From assembly GCA_021443235.1 (NCBI GenBank), contig JABUUJ010000057.1:1-5923 (forward strand): a stretch of DNA of 5,923 nucleotides. The letters are read 5' to 3'. This document shows, one piece after another, positions 1 through 5,923 of the stretch (the stretch's first letter is position 1; each line of letters begins with the position of its first letter). The stretch comes from Muribaculaceae bacterium (GTDB lineage: Bacteria; Bacteroidota; Bacteroidia; Bacteroidales; Muribaculaceae). The notes beneath the pieces were generated by a model. The model made no database searches. It was not told the origin of the DNA and saw only the letters and a list, made by a program, of their open reading frames with translations. Both the position numbers and the translations under genes were made by a program.

Positions 1-2449
1 TGATGATGCGCTCGCGGTCTTTGCGCTCGATGGTGGGAGGTGTGAAGCGCTCCACCACATCGCCCACTTCCTTGAGGCGCACTGCCTGGCCGCGGCTGTT
101 GTAAAGCAGGATATTCTCAATGTCCTCGATGCTGTGACGATGCTCCTCGTCGTAGAGCACCTTGATGTCGTACTCGTCACCGTCCTCGCGGAAGTAGCTT
201 GCCAGCGAGCCGTTGATGCGGCTGCGCAGCGCTGTTGCGGCGGTGCTTGAGTTAAGGCCATAGATGGCGAGCTTCTCGCGGTCGAAGTCGACCTGATACT
301 CGGGCTGGTAGTCGCTGCGGCTGACAATCACGTCGGCTGCACCTTCCACGTTGAGCAGTGCGCGACGCAGGCGCTGTGCCACCGAGTCGGTCTTCTCAAA
401 GTCGTAGCCATAGATCTCATAGTCGAGAGTGCTCTGGCCGCTCATACCGCCGTTACCGCCACCCACCTGTACCTGAGCTTTCTTAAACTCGGGGTAGTCC
501 TTGAGGTCTTTACGCATGAGTCCGGCAATCTCGGTGATGCTGCGGTCGCGCTCGCTGGGGTTGACCAGACGTATGTTCATCGACACGATGTGCGAGCCGT
601 TGTTGCGCATCGACGCGAAAGTGTTGTCGCTGTCGGCTTGACCTACGGTGTAGTTAAACACCTTGATTTCGGGATATTTGGCTTTCCATTCCTGGAACAG
701 GCGGTAGGTGACCTCTTTTGCCACCTCCACGCGGGTGCCGATGGGGAGCTCCAGGCTCACCGCAAGGCGGCTGTTGTCCATAGTGGGGAAGAACTCGCTG
801 CCCACGAGCTTATACATCGACATGGTGCCGGCAAAGATGAGCAGAGCCACCAGGGTGGTGCGCCAGCGGTGCGACACGCAGGAGTTGAGCAGGCGGCCAT
901 ACCAGCGGTCGAGGCCGTCGAGCATGCGGGTGACGTAGGCATAATACTTGAAGAATGTGCCGCCCTCGGTGCGCTTGAGGCGCAGCATGCGGCTACACAG
1001 CATGGGGGTGAGCGAGAGTGCGGCAACGGTCGAGATGGTCATCATGATGCACACCATCCATCCCAGCTGGCGGAAGAGCACACCGGTCATACCAGTGACG
1101 AGGGTGAGCGGGAAGAACACCGCGATGAGCGTGAGTGTTGACGCGATTACCGAGATTGCCACCTCGTTGGTGCCATGCACGGCGGCCTGTTTGGGATCGG
1201 CTCCGCGCTCAATGTGGGTGGTTACGTTCTCAAGTACCACAATGGCATCGTCGACCACCATACCGATAGAGATCGACAGCGACGACAGCGACACGATGTT
1301 GAGGGTGTTGCCCGTCGCATAGAGGTAGATGAACGACGCGATGAGCGAGATGGGGATGGTGAGGGTGATGATGACGGTTGCGCGCCAGCGACCCAGGAAG
1401 GTAAACACCACGATCACAACGAAGAGCATCGCATAGAGCACTGTCTCGACGAGCGACGAGATGGTGTTGCGAATGTTGGTACTGGTGTCGACGATATAGT
1501 CGAGCTTGACGTCGCTGGGCAGGCTCTTCTGGATTTCGGGCAAAATCTCGGCGACCTTGTTGGAGATCTCAACCGAGTTGGCGCCGCTCTGCTTCTGGAT
1601 AATCATCATCGCGCCCTGCTGTCCGTCGGTATAGGCCTCCTGGGCGCGCTCTTGCAGGCGGTCCTCGATGCGGGCCACATCGCTCAGATGCACCACGCCA
1701 CCAGTGGCCGAGACGCCCACCACGATTTTCGACATCTCGGCGGGGTCCTTAAACTCGCCCTGCACACGCAGCGCGTAGGTCTCGTTACCGATGTCGAACG
1801 TACCACCGGGGATGTTGCGGTTCTCGGCGCCGATGAGTGCGGCGATGCTCTCCACGGTGAGGTTGTAGGCCTCCATGCGTATGGGGTCGAGATATACATA
1901 GATGGTGCGTTTGGGCGCTCCGGAGATTGACACCGAGCCCACGCCATCGACGCGTGCCAGGGGGTTGGACACGTTCTCGTCGAGGATTTTCCACAGTCCG
2001 GGCAAGCTCTGGTCGGCCTTGACCGAGAGCAGCACGATGGGGATCATGTCGGTGCTGAACTTGAAGATGACCGGGGTGTTGACGTCATCGGGCAGGTAGC
2101 TCGTGATCATGTCGAGCTTGTCGCGCACGTTGTTGGTGAGTGCGTCGATGTCATATCCATACTCAAACTCGAGCGTGATGATTGACACGTTCTCTCGCGA
2201 GTTAGAGGTGATGTGCTTGAGGTGCTCGACCGAGTTGAGTGTGTTCTCGAGCGGTCGCGACACGTTCTGCTCAATATCGGCTGCGCTGGCTCCCTCATAG
2301 GATGTCATCACCATGATGGTGTTGGTGTCGATATCGGGATACAGGTCGATGGGGAGTTTCTGCAGCGAGAACAGGCCGATGATACACACCGCCACAAAGA
2401 TGAGGGTGACGGTTACCGGTCGTTTCACTGAACCTGAATATAAACTCAT
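1..2449 (-). CDS. RND efflux permease, HAE1/AcrB type (3' end outside window)
   Basis: Inner-membrane pump subunit that exchanges protons for drugs or other amphiphiles and passes them to the adaptor and outer-membrane channel. The frame is open from ATG at 2449 to the left edge (816 residues of about 1,020-1,050 usual), with no internal stop or frameshift. An in-frame TAA 18 bases upstream limits the start. Visible parts: TM1 (about 12-30, followed by LPIDLYPDID), the first periplasmic porter region, TM2-TM6 (about 334-482), TM7 (about 530-548, then FFPTMDNSR) and most of the second periplasmic region. TM4 carries GMVVDDAIVVLEN; Asp400 and Asp401 align with the proton-relay pair Asp407/Asp408 of AcrB. 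TM8-TM12, with the partner lysine, lie outside the window. Last gene visible in the operon, 38 bases after the adaptor. Family assignment is firm; substrate cannot be read from sequence. Confidence 0.97.
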   Translation of the reverse strand, partial: MSLYSGSVKRPVTVTLIFVAVCIIGLFSLQKLPIDLYPDIDTNTIMVMTSYEGASAADIEQNVSRPLENTLNSVEHLKHITSNSRENVSIITLEFEYGYDIDALTNNVRDKLDMITSYLPDDVNTPVIFKFSTDMIPIVLLSVKADQSLPGLWKILDENVSNPLARVDGVGSVSISGAPKRTIYVYLDPIRMEAYNLTVESIAALIGAENRNIPGGTFDIGNETYALRVQGEFKDPAEMSKIVVGVSATGGVVHLSDVARIEDRLQERAQEAYTDGQQGAMMIIQKQSGANSVEISNKVAEILPEIQKSLPSDVKLDYIVDTSTNIRNTISSLVETVLYAMLFVVIVVFTFLGRWRATVIITLTIPISLIASFIYLYATGNTLNIVSLSSLSISIGMVVDDAIVVLENVTTHIERGADPKQAAVHGTNEVAISVIASTLTLIAVFFPLTLVTGMTGVLFRQLGWMVCIMMTISTVAALSLTPMLCSRMLRLKRTEGGTFFKYYAYVTRMLDGLDRWYGRLLNSCVSHRWRTTLVALLIFAGTMSMYKLVGSEFFPTMDNSRLAVSLELPIGTRVEVAKEVTYRLFQEWKAKYPEIKVFNYTVGQADSDNTFASMRNNGSHIVSMNIRLVNPSERDRSITEIAGLMRKDLKDYPEFKKAQVQVGGGNGGMSGQSTLDYEIYGYDFEKTDSVAQRLRRALLNVEGAADVIVSRSDYQPEYQVDFDREKLAIYGLNSSTAATALRSRINGSLASYFREDGDEYDIKVLYDEEHRHSIEDIENILLYNSRGQAVRLKEVGDVVERFTPPTIERKDRERII

Positions 2450-2487
2450 AGTGTATTGTAGTGTTTAGTTGAGTTAGACCTTAATTT

Positions 2488-3600
2488 TTACTTCTGGGCG
2501 GGTTTCTCCTCGGCCTTGGCGGTGCTGTCGGCAGGCGCTGCGGTCTTGGCCGCACCCTCAAGGCGCACCTTGGTGCCGTCGTGCAGGCGGTTTTGGCCGC
2601 TCACTACCACTTGCTCGCCGTTGTTCAGGCCCTCAAGCACCTCATAGCGTGTCTCGAGGCGGCGTCCCAGCTTGACCTCGCGGAACCCAACGGTGCCGTC
2701 GGTCTTGTACACATACACATAGCGCAGGCCGCTACCGGTTTGCTTCTGGATGGCTTGGTCGGGCACTACGACGTTGAGTTGCGAGCCGAAGTTGAACGTC
2801 ACGCGTGCAAACATACCGCTGCGCACGCGGTTGCTTGTGTTGTTGATAGTGACCTCGACCTTGAAGGTGCGGCTCGAGGTGTCGATGGTGGGATGGATGA
2901 GGTAAACCTGTCCGGCAAACTCCTCGTCGCCGTAGGTGTCGAGCTTAACCACTACGGGCATGCCTTCTTTCACCTTTGAGAAGTCGCTCTCGTTGATGCT
3001 CACGATGACCTTGAGGGGCTGTTGCTGCTCAATCACGAGGATGGGCAGGCCCGACGGAAGGTCGCCGGTGTTGTAGTTGCGCTGTGTCACGACGCCGCTC
3101 ACGGGCGAGGTGAGCATGGTGTTCTCGTTCATGGTTGAGAGCATGCGGCGGCTCGACTCAAGTGCGCGTGCCTGTGCGTCGTAGGCTGTCTGGAGCTGGT
3201 CGACGGTTTGCTGTGTGCCGCCACCTATTTTCACAAGTTCCTTGGCGCGGTCAAGGTCGCGCTTGGCGTTGGCGAGCTGCAGTGCCTGCTGGTCGATGGC
3301 GGCCTTCTGTGTGGCGAGGTTCACGTCGTCGAGCACTACCAGGGTTTGTCCGGCGGCTACTCGGCTACCCACGTCGACGAGCAATCGCTTGATGCGGCAT
3401 CCGCTGTTCGACGAGATGTTGTTGGTCTTGAAGGCTTCTACCGTTGCTGTGTACTCGCTGATGTGCTGCACAGTTTCTTGATAGACGCTCTGGATTTTCA
3501 CCATGGGCAGCTCTTCGGTGGCCGCCTTTTTGTCGTCGCCCTGGCATGCGGTGAGCATGAGGGCTGCCATTGTGAGGGCAAAAAGTTTAGTTGTCTTCAT
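2488..3600 (-). CDS. RND periplasmic adaptor (membrane fusion protein), lipoprotein
   Basis: Periplasmic adaptor that links the RND permease to the outer-membrane channel (AcrA/MexA family), 370 residues, a normal length. The N-terminus is a lipoprotein signal peptide with lipobox LTAC, so Cys19 should be lipidated. An N-terminal beta/lipoyl half-motif follows (about 66-92, IKRLLVDVGSRVAAGQ). Next is a short alpha-helical hairpin (about 95-158) with a glycine-rich turn GGGT at 126-129. The hairpin contains R118-x3-L122-x6-T129, matching the R-x3-L-x6-S pattern that adaptors use to contact the channel tip, with Thr for Ser. The second lipoyl half is about 160-190 (SPVSGVVTQRNYNTGD). Beta-barrel and membrane-proximal domains follow to about 347, and the last 21 residues are an Ala/Lys/Pro/Glu-rich tail. 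A TAA directly precedes the ATG, fixing the start. It lies 26 bases after the channel gene. Confidence 0.96.
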   Translation of the reverse strand: MKTTKLFALTMAALMLTACQGDDKKAATEELPMVKIQSVYQETVQHISEYTATVEAFKTNNISSNSGCRIKRLLVDVGSRVAAGQTLVVLDDVNLATQKAAIDQQALQLANAKRDLDRAKELVKIGGGTQQTVDQLQTAYDAQARALESSRRMLSTMNENTMLTSPVSGVVTQRNYNTGDLPSGLPILVIEQQQPLKVIVSINESDFSKVKEGMPVVVKLDTYGDEEFAGQVYLIHPTIDTSSRTFKVEVTINNTSNRVRSGMFARVTFNFGSQLNVVVPDQAIQKQTGSGLRYVYVYKTDGTVGFREVKLGRRLETRYEVLEGLNNGEQVVVSGQNRLHDGTKVRLEGAAKTAAPADSTAKAEEKPAQK

Positions 3601-3626
3601 TTATATATATGTTTTTGTTTGTGCGA

Positions 3627-4958
3627 TTATTGGTTGGCGTAGTTGCTGTTGCCCAGCACATACTCGAGGTTGCTGTCGGCAACGAGATAGTTGTATATTG
3701 CCTGGTAGTAGCTTAGGCGGGCTGTCATGAGTGCGTCCTCGGTGTCGAGCAGCTGGATGAACGATGCGGCTCCTATCTTGAAGCTCTTGTTCATGATTTC
3801 GCTGGCCTTGGTGGCCTGGCCCACGCTGGCATTGTTGGTCTCGACCTGCTTGATGCTCTTGTTGAGGTTGTCGATGTGTGTCTGCACTTGTGTGCGCAGT
3901 GTGCGCTCGAGGTTCTCGCGCTGCCACTTCATCTCGCGCACGGCGATTTCCTGCTGCTTCATCTTGCTGTAGCGCTGTCCGCCCTGGTAGATGGGCAGCG
4001 AGAGCGTGAGGCCCACGTTGGAGTAGTTGCTCCACTGGAAGTTCTTGAAGGGGCTGCCGTTGCTCATCGAGTTCCACATGTAGCTTGCCGAGCCCGAGAG
4101 GGTGGGATACCACGACATCTTCTGCACGTCGAGCACTTTCTTGAGGTAGTCGGTCTGCAGGTCGAGGCTCTTGAGCGAGGTGTTGTTGACGAGCGATGTG
4201 TCGGCGGTGAGGGCGCGCTCATACATGGTGCCCTTGAAGTCGTCGAGTGTCTGCGCGGGTGTGATGTCGACCTCGGCGTCCATGCCCATGAGCACCTTGA
4301 GCTGGAGCTTGAGCTGGAGTATTGAGTTCTCGGCCTCGAGAATCGAGGGCTCGAGTGTGGTGACGGCGACATTAGAGCGCAGCACGTCATATTCGCTTGC
4401 CGTGCCCAGCTCGTGCATCTTCTTGTAGACGTCGGCGTGGGTCTGTGCGGTGCTGTGTGTCTGCTCAAGCACTTTCTTGGAGTGCTGTGCCAGCAGCAGT
4501 GCATAGTAGGCGTTCTTTACTTGGTTGACGAGGCTCAGCTTGTTGGCGCGTGAGGTCTCGAGGTTTTGCAGGATTTGGTTGTCGCTGAGTTTGATTGACT
4601 TCCACAGTGTGGGCATGATGAGTGGCACGCTGGCGCTGAATCCCACGGTGTACTGGTTGTCGCGGCCCATTTTCATACCGGTCTTGGTGCCACCCTCGCC
4701 GCCAGCGTCGATGTAGATGGTCTGCAGGGCGATGTTGCGGGTGTACTGTCCGCTGAACGACACGCTGGGGAACAGCTGTCCTAATACTTCTTTCTTGGCA
4801 TAGTCGACGCGCTCAAGCTCCATCTCGTTTACCTTAATAGATGGGTTGTCGTTGAGCGCGATGCGTATGCACTCGTCGAGCGTCAGGTTCAGGCCCTGCG
4901 CCGCGGTTGCCAGTGCTGCTGTAATGAGCAGCACACTCAAAACTAATTTTTTTCTCAT
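3627..4958 (-). CDS. TolC/OprM-type outer-membrane efflux channel
   Basis: Outer-membrane factor of the tripartite pump, 443 residues, usual length for the family. A Sec signal peptide is clear (MRKK, hydrophobic core 5-17, likely signal peptidase I site near ATA or TAAQG at 17-22). There is no lipobox; the first cysteine is Cys30 inside the mature protein, so it is not an OprM-style lipoprotein. The mature protein begins with LTLDECIRIALNDNPSIK, a standard start of the first outer-membrane efflux protein repeat. Two such repeats can be seen (about 24-235 and 245-435), each with long amphipathic helices and a beta hairpin. The first hairpin has a Gly-rich loop (AGGEGGTKTG) likely facing outside. 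The second has LTLSLPIYQGGQRYSKMKQQ, typical of the family. The gene starts 12 bases after the tetR-like stop and is in the same frame (TAG plus four sense codons, then ATG). Confidence 0.96.
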   Translation of the reverse strand: MRKKLVLSVLLITAALATAAQGLNLTLDECIRIALNDNPSIKVNEMELERVDYAKKEVLGQLFPSVSFSGQYTRNIALQTIYIDAGGEGGTKTGMKMGRDNQYTVGFSASVPLIMPTLWKSIKLSDNQILQNLETSRANKLSLVNQVKNAYYALLLAQHSKKVLEQTHSTAQTHADVYKKMHELGTASEYDVLRSNVAVTTLEPSILEAENSILQLKLQLKVLMGMDAEVDITPAQTLDDFKGTMYERALTADTSLVNNTSLKSLDLQTDYLKKVLDVQKMSWYPTLSGSASYMWNSMSNGSPFKNFQWSNYSNVGLTLSLPIYQGGQRYSKMKQQEIAVREMKWQRENLERTLRTQVQTHIDNLNKSIKQVETNNASVGQATKASEIMNKSFKIGAASFIQLLDTEDALMTARLSYYQAIYNYLVADSNLEYVLGNSNYANQ

Positions 4959-4970
4959 AAAAAATGTGTA

Positions 4971-5588
4971 CTATTGTGTTTTTTGTTTGTTGCGTTTTAT
5001 TAGGGCTTCCTCGATGTAGTCGATGCCCTTGATGGTCGACACGCCTCGCATGAAGTTGAGGAATGCCGCGTCGTGCACTTTGACTATATCCAGGTCAAGG
5101 TAGCTCACCTTGGGGTTGTTGTGCAGTGCGCGCATCTGGTTGATGAGCAGGAAGGCGGCAATGTGTGTGTCGATGGCGGGCAGCACATAGCCCTCGCCCT
5201 GCGCCTTGGTGAGGACGCCCGACAGGTGGGCTATCGTGGCCTTGTCGTGCTCGTCGTTGTGCTCAAGCACCTCGGGGTAGAGGCGCTTGATGTCGTCGAT
5301 AAATGCCTGCGAGCGCTTGTTGAGGCGCTTGAGCATGAGGCTGAACATGCTGAACAGGGCCTCATAGCACGTGTCGCTCTCGGCAAAGATGCGCACCACC
5401 TCTTTGATGAAACGGTCGCGGTCGTCGTTGAGGCTCTCCATGATGAGCGTGCGCTTGTCGGGGAAATGCTCATAGAGCGTGCGCTTGGAGATGCCGCAAC
5501 TGCGGGCCACGATGTCCATTGTCATCGACGTGGGGCCTATTTCCATGAGCAGCCGTTGCGCTGTTGCGATAATTGTGGGTCTATCCAT
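4971..5588 (-). CDS. TetR/AcrR-family transcriptional regulator
   Basis: Ligand-responsive DNA-binding protein of 205 residues, normal for the family. Residues 1-50 form the TetR DNA-binding domain: helix 1 (RPTIIATAQRLLMEIG), then a helix-turn-helix at about 23-47 with the hallmark sequence IVARSCGISKRTLYEHFPDK. The rest (about 55-195) is a mostly helical ligand and dimer domain with no recognisable effector signature, as is usual. It is the first gene of the operon and points the same way as the pump genes, so it probably represses its own transcript and the pump genes together. A perfect palindrome in the leader (5627-5640) is the best operator candidate. Start choice: an in-frame TAA lies 9 bases before the ATG, and the leader is A/T-rich without a Shine-Dalgarno, as in Bacteroidota. 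The inducer is unknown; a role as repressor rather than activator is inferred from the family and position. Confidence 0.95.
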   Translation of the reverse strand: MDRPTIIATAQRLLMEIGPTSMTMDIVARSCGISKRTLYEHFPDKRTLIMESLNDDRDRFIKEVVRIFAESDTCYEALFSMFSLMLKRLNKRSQAFIDDIKRLYPEVLEHNDEHDKATIAHLSGVLTKAQGEGYVLPAIDTHIAAFLLINQMRALHNNPKVSYLDLDIVKVHDAAFLNFMRGVSTIKGIDYIEEALIKRNKQKTQ

Positions 5589-5626
5589 TATTCGTTATTA
5601 TTTATGCGACTGTGCCTGCCTGTGTC

Positions 5627-5644
5627 GTCAATCGATTGACAATC
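5627..5644. promoter_or_regulatory. Candidate TetR operator: two overlapping palindromes
   Basis: Bases 5627-5640 read GTCAATCGATTGAC, a perfect 14-base palindrome. It overlaps a second one, GATTG-A-CAATC, at 5634-5644. The element thus has three alternating half-sites sharing a GATTG/CAATC core. It lies 38 bases upstream of the regulator's start and inside the predicted leader. Size and symmetry suit TetR-family operators. Binding by the adjacent regulator is inferred. In RNA the 14-mer could also fold as a 5-bp stem with a UCGA loop. Confidence 0.55.
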
Positions 5645-5701
5645 ACTACGTTGCCGTGCCTATACAGCCAGCTCTTGGCACTCTGGGCGCAAAATCAGGT
5701 G

Positions 5702-5733
5702 CAAAGTAACGAAAAAACTCAGAAAACTCCAAA
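5702..5733 (-). promoter_or_regulatory. Bacteroidetes-type promoter for the efflux operon
   Basis: On the minus strand, TTTG (5733-5730) is followed after 20 bases by TTACTTTG (5709-5702). The second element matches the Bacteroides -7 consensus TAnnTTTG at all fixed positions except the A, and the spacing fits the -33/-7 arrangement of this phylum. Transcription would start near 5697, giving a leader of about 110 bases before the regulator. No equally good pair was found elsewhere in the intergenic region. Confidence 0.6.
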
Positions 5734-5750
5734 AGTTTTTAAAGTTTTCT
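5721..5750. repeat. A/T-rich inverted repeat over the -33 region
   Basis: AGAAAACT at 5721-5728 and AGTTTTCT at 5743-5750 are perfect inverted copies separated by 14 bases, which themselves contain the near-palindrome AAAAGTTTT. The repeat covers the proposed -33 element. AAAACTC also recurs as a direct repeat at 5714-5720 and 5723-5729. It may be a protein-binding site or just a product of the A/T-rich composition. Confidence 0.4.
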
Positions 5751-5774
5751 AATCATAAATTTTCCTAAAAAAAT

Positions 5775-5807
5775 CCCCACAGTCCCCCACACACCCCAAC
5801 CTCCACC
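5775..5807 (-). other. G-rich tract, possible G-quadruplex
   Basis: Read on the minus strand, this stretch has three GG pairs followed by GGGG (5797-5794), GGGGG (5788-5784) and GGGG (5778-5775). The two gaps between the long runs are both exactly 5 bases. Only three runs reach three or more G, so a three-tetrad quadruplex would need a split or bulged fourth strand; a two-tetrad form is possible with the GG pairs. It lies about 40 bases upstream of the proposed -33 element, on the operon's coding strand. Confidence 0.35.
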
Positions 5808-5867
5808 GACATCTGGACCAAGCCTATACTTTAACCCAAAGGCAACTATATACTATTTGACCCCAAG

Positions 5868-5887
5868 AAAAAGCTGCCGGAGGCAGC
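5868..5887 (-). terminator. Rho-independent terminator of the upstream gene
   Basis: On the minus strand GCTGCC (5887-5882), loop TCC, GGCAGC (5878-5873) forms a perfect 6-bp GC-rich stem, followed at once by TTTTT (5872-5868) and then CTT. It begins 5 bases after the TAA of the partial gene at the right edge, so it should end that transcript and separate it from the efflux operon. The T tract is only on the minus-strand side, which sets the direction. Confidence 0.75.
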
Positions 5888-5892
5888 AGATG

Positions 5893-5923
5893 TTAGTAGG
5901 CCTGTATCAGCTGGTTGAGGAGC
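5893..5923 (-). CDS. C-terminal end of an unidentified gene (5' part outside window)
   Basis: The minus strand reads LLNQLIQAY then TAA (stop at 5895-5893), directly followed by a convincing terminator. This supports a real gene ending here. Nine residues are too few to name a family. A competing reading exists on the plus strand: GGAGG at 5879-5883 and ATG at 5890 begin an open frame (MLVGLYQLVEE) to the edge. The terminator's direction and the rarity of Shine-Dalgarno use in Bacteroidota favour the minus-strand reading. Confidence 0.5.
   Translation of the reverse strand, partial: LLNQLIQAY

Larger units (their letters stand above)
5589..5892. other. Intergenic control region of the efflux operon
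   Basis: About 300 bases without a supported gene. It holds, from right to left, the upstream terminator, a mixed stretch (5808-5867) with nothing firm, the G-rich tract, the A/T-rich promoter and the leader with the palindromes. Composition is far more A/T-rich around 5702-5774 than in the genes. The leader also has GTGCC (5656-5660) that could pair with GGCAC (5677-5681), and a further GTGCC copy at 5612-5616. Confidence 0.8.

Noticed and set aside
590..1141. A 183-codon plus-strand open frame
   Set aside because: Antisense shadow of the permease TM6-TM7 region; low-complexity His/Glu/Ala composition with no recognisable domain.
1175..1930. A 251-codon open frame on the plus strand, rich in His and Asp
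   Set aside because: It lies wholly antisense to the RND permease, whose conserved motifs are clear. Its His/Asp-rich content is what GC-biased codons give when read backwards.
4947..4953. Run of seven A (coding strand) at codons 2-4 of the channel gene, possible slippage or phase variation site
   Set aside because: The run simply encodes the Arg-Lys-Lys start of a signal peptide; seven bases is short for phase variation and the frame is intact.
4959..4973. In-frame TAG between the regulator and channel genes, possible read-through fusion
   Set aside because: The channel gene has its own ATG and a full signal peptide. A fused cytoplasmic regulator would make no sense, and the shared frame is a one-in-three chance.
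5073..5639. A 188-codon plus-strand open frame opposite the TetR gene
   Set aside because: The opposite strand encodes an unmistakable TetR helix-turn-helix; this frame has only shadow composition.
5765..5812. A 15-codon minus-strand frame starting at 5812, possible leader peptide
   Set aside because: It lies upstream of the predicted transcription start and its Gly/Val/Trp content simply reflects the G-rich tract.
5820..5862. A second possible promoter (TATAGTTG on the minus strand)
   Set aside because: There is no TTTG at the right distance upstream, and it overlaps the tail of the terminator region.

Overview
The window is most likely from a Bacteroidota (Bacteroidales) genome with fairly GC-rich genes. 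The basis is the promoter style (TTTG near -33 and a TAnnTTTG-like -7 element), the A/T-rich leaders without a Shine-Dalgarno sequence before every start, and the protein flavour of the efflux genes. Genus and family cannot be fixed from the sequence alone.

Nearly the whole window is one minus-strand operon, read from right to left. It starts with a TetR/AcrR-family repressor (5588 to 4971). Next come a TolC/OprM-type outer-membrane channel (4958 to 3627), a lipoprotein membrane-fusion adaptor (3600 to 2488) and an RND (HAE1/AcrB-type) inner-membrane permease. The permease starts at 2449 and runs off the left edge with 816 residues visible. The gaps between genes are short (12, 26 and 38 bases) and hold no terminator or obvious new promoter, so cotranscription is likely. 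Together the genes would make a tripartite proton-driven efflux pump, with the first gene as its probable local repressor.

The right end (5589-5892) is a roughly 300-base intergenic region. From the right it holds a rho-independent terminator for an upstream minus-strand gene, of which only the last nine codons are visible. Then come a G-rich stretch on the minus strand, an A/T-rich Bacteroidetes-type promoter, and a leader of about 110 bases. The leader carries a perfect 14-base palindrome that overlaps a second palindrome and is the best candidate operator for the TetR protein.

No mobile element, CRISPR array, RNA gene or novel enzymatic system is visible. The protein content is an ordinary regulated multidrug-efflux operon; the control region is the part most worth a second look.
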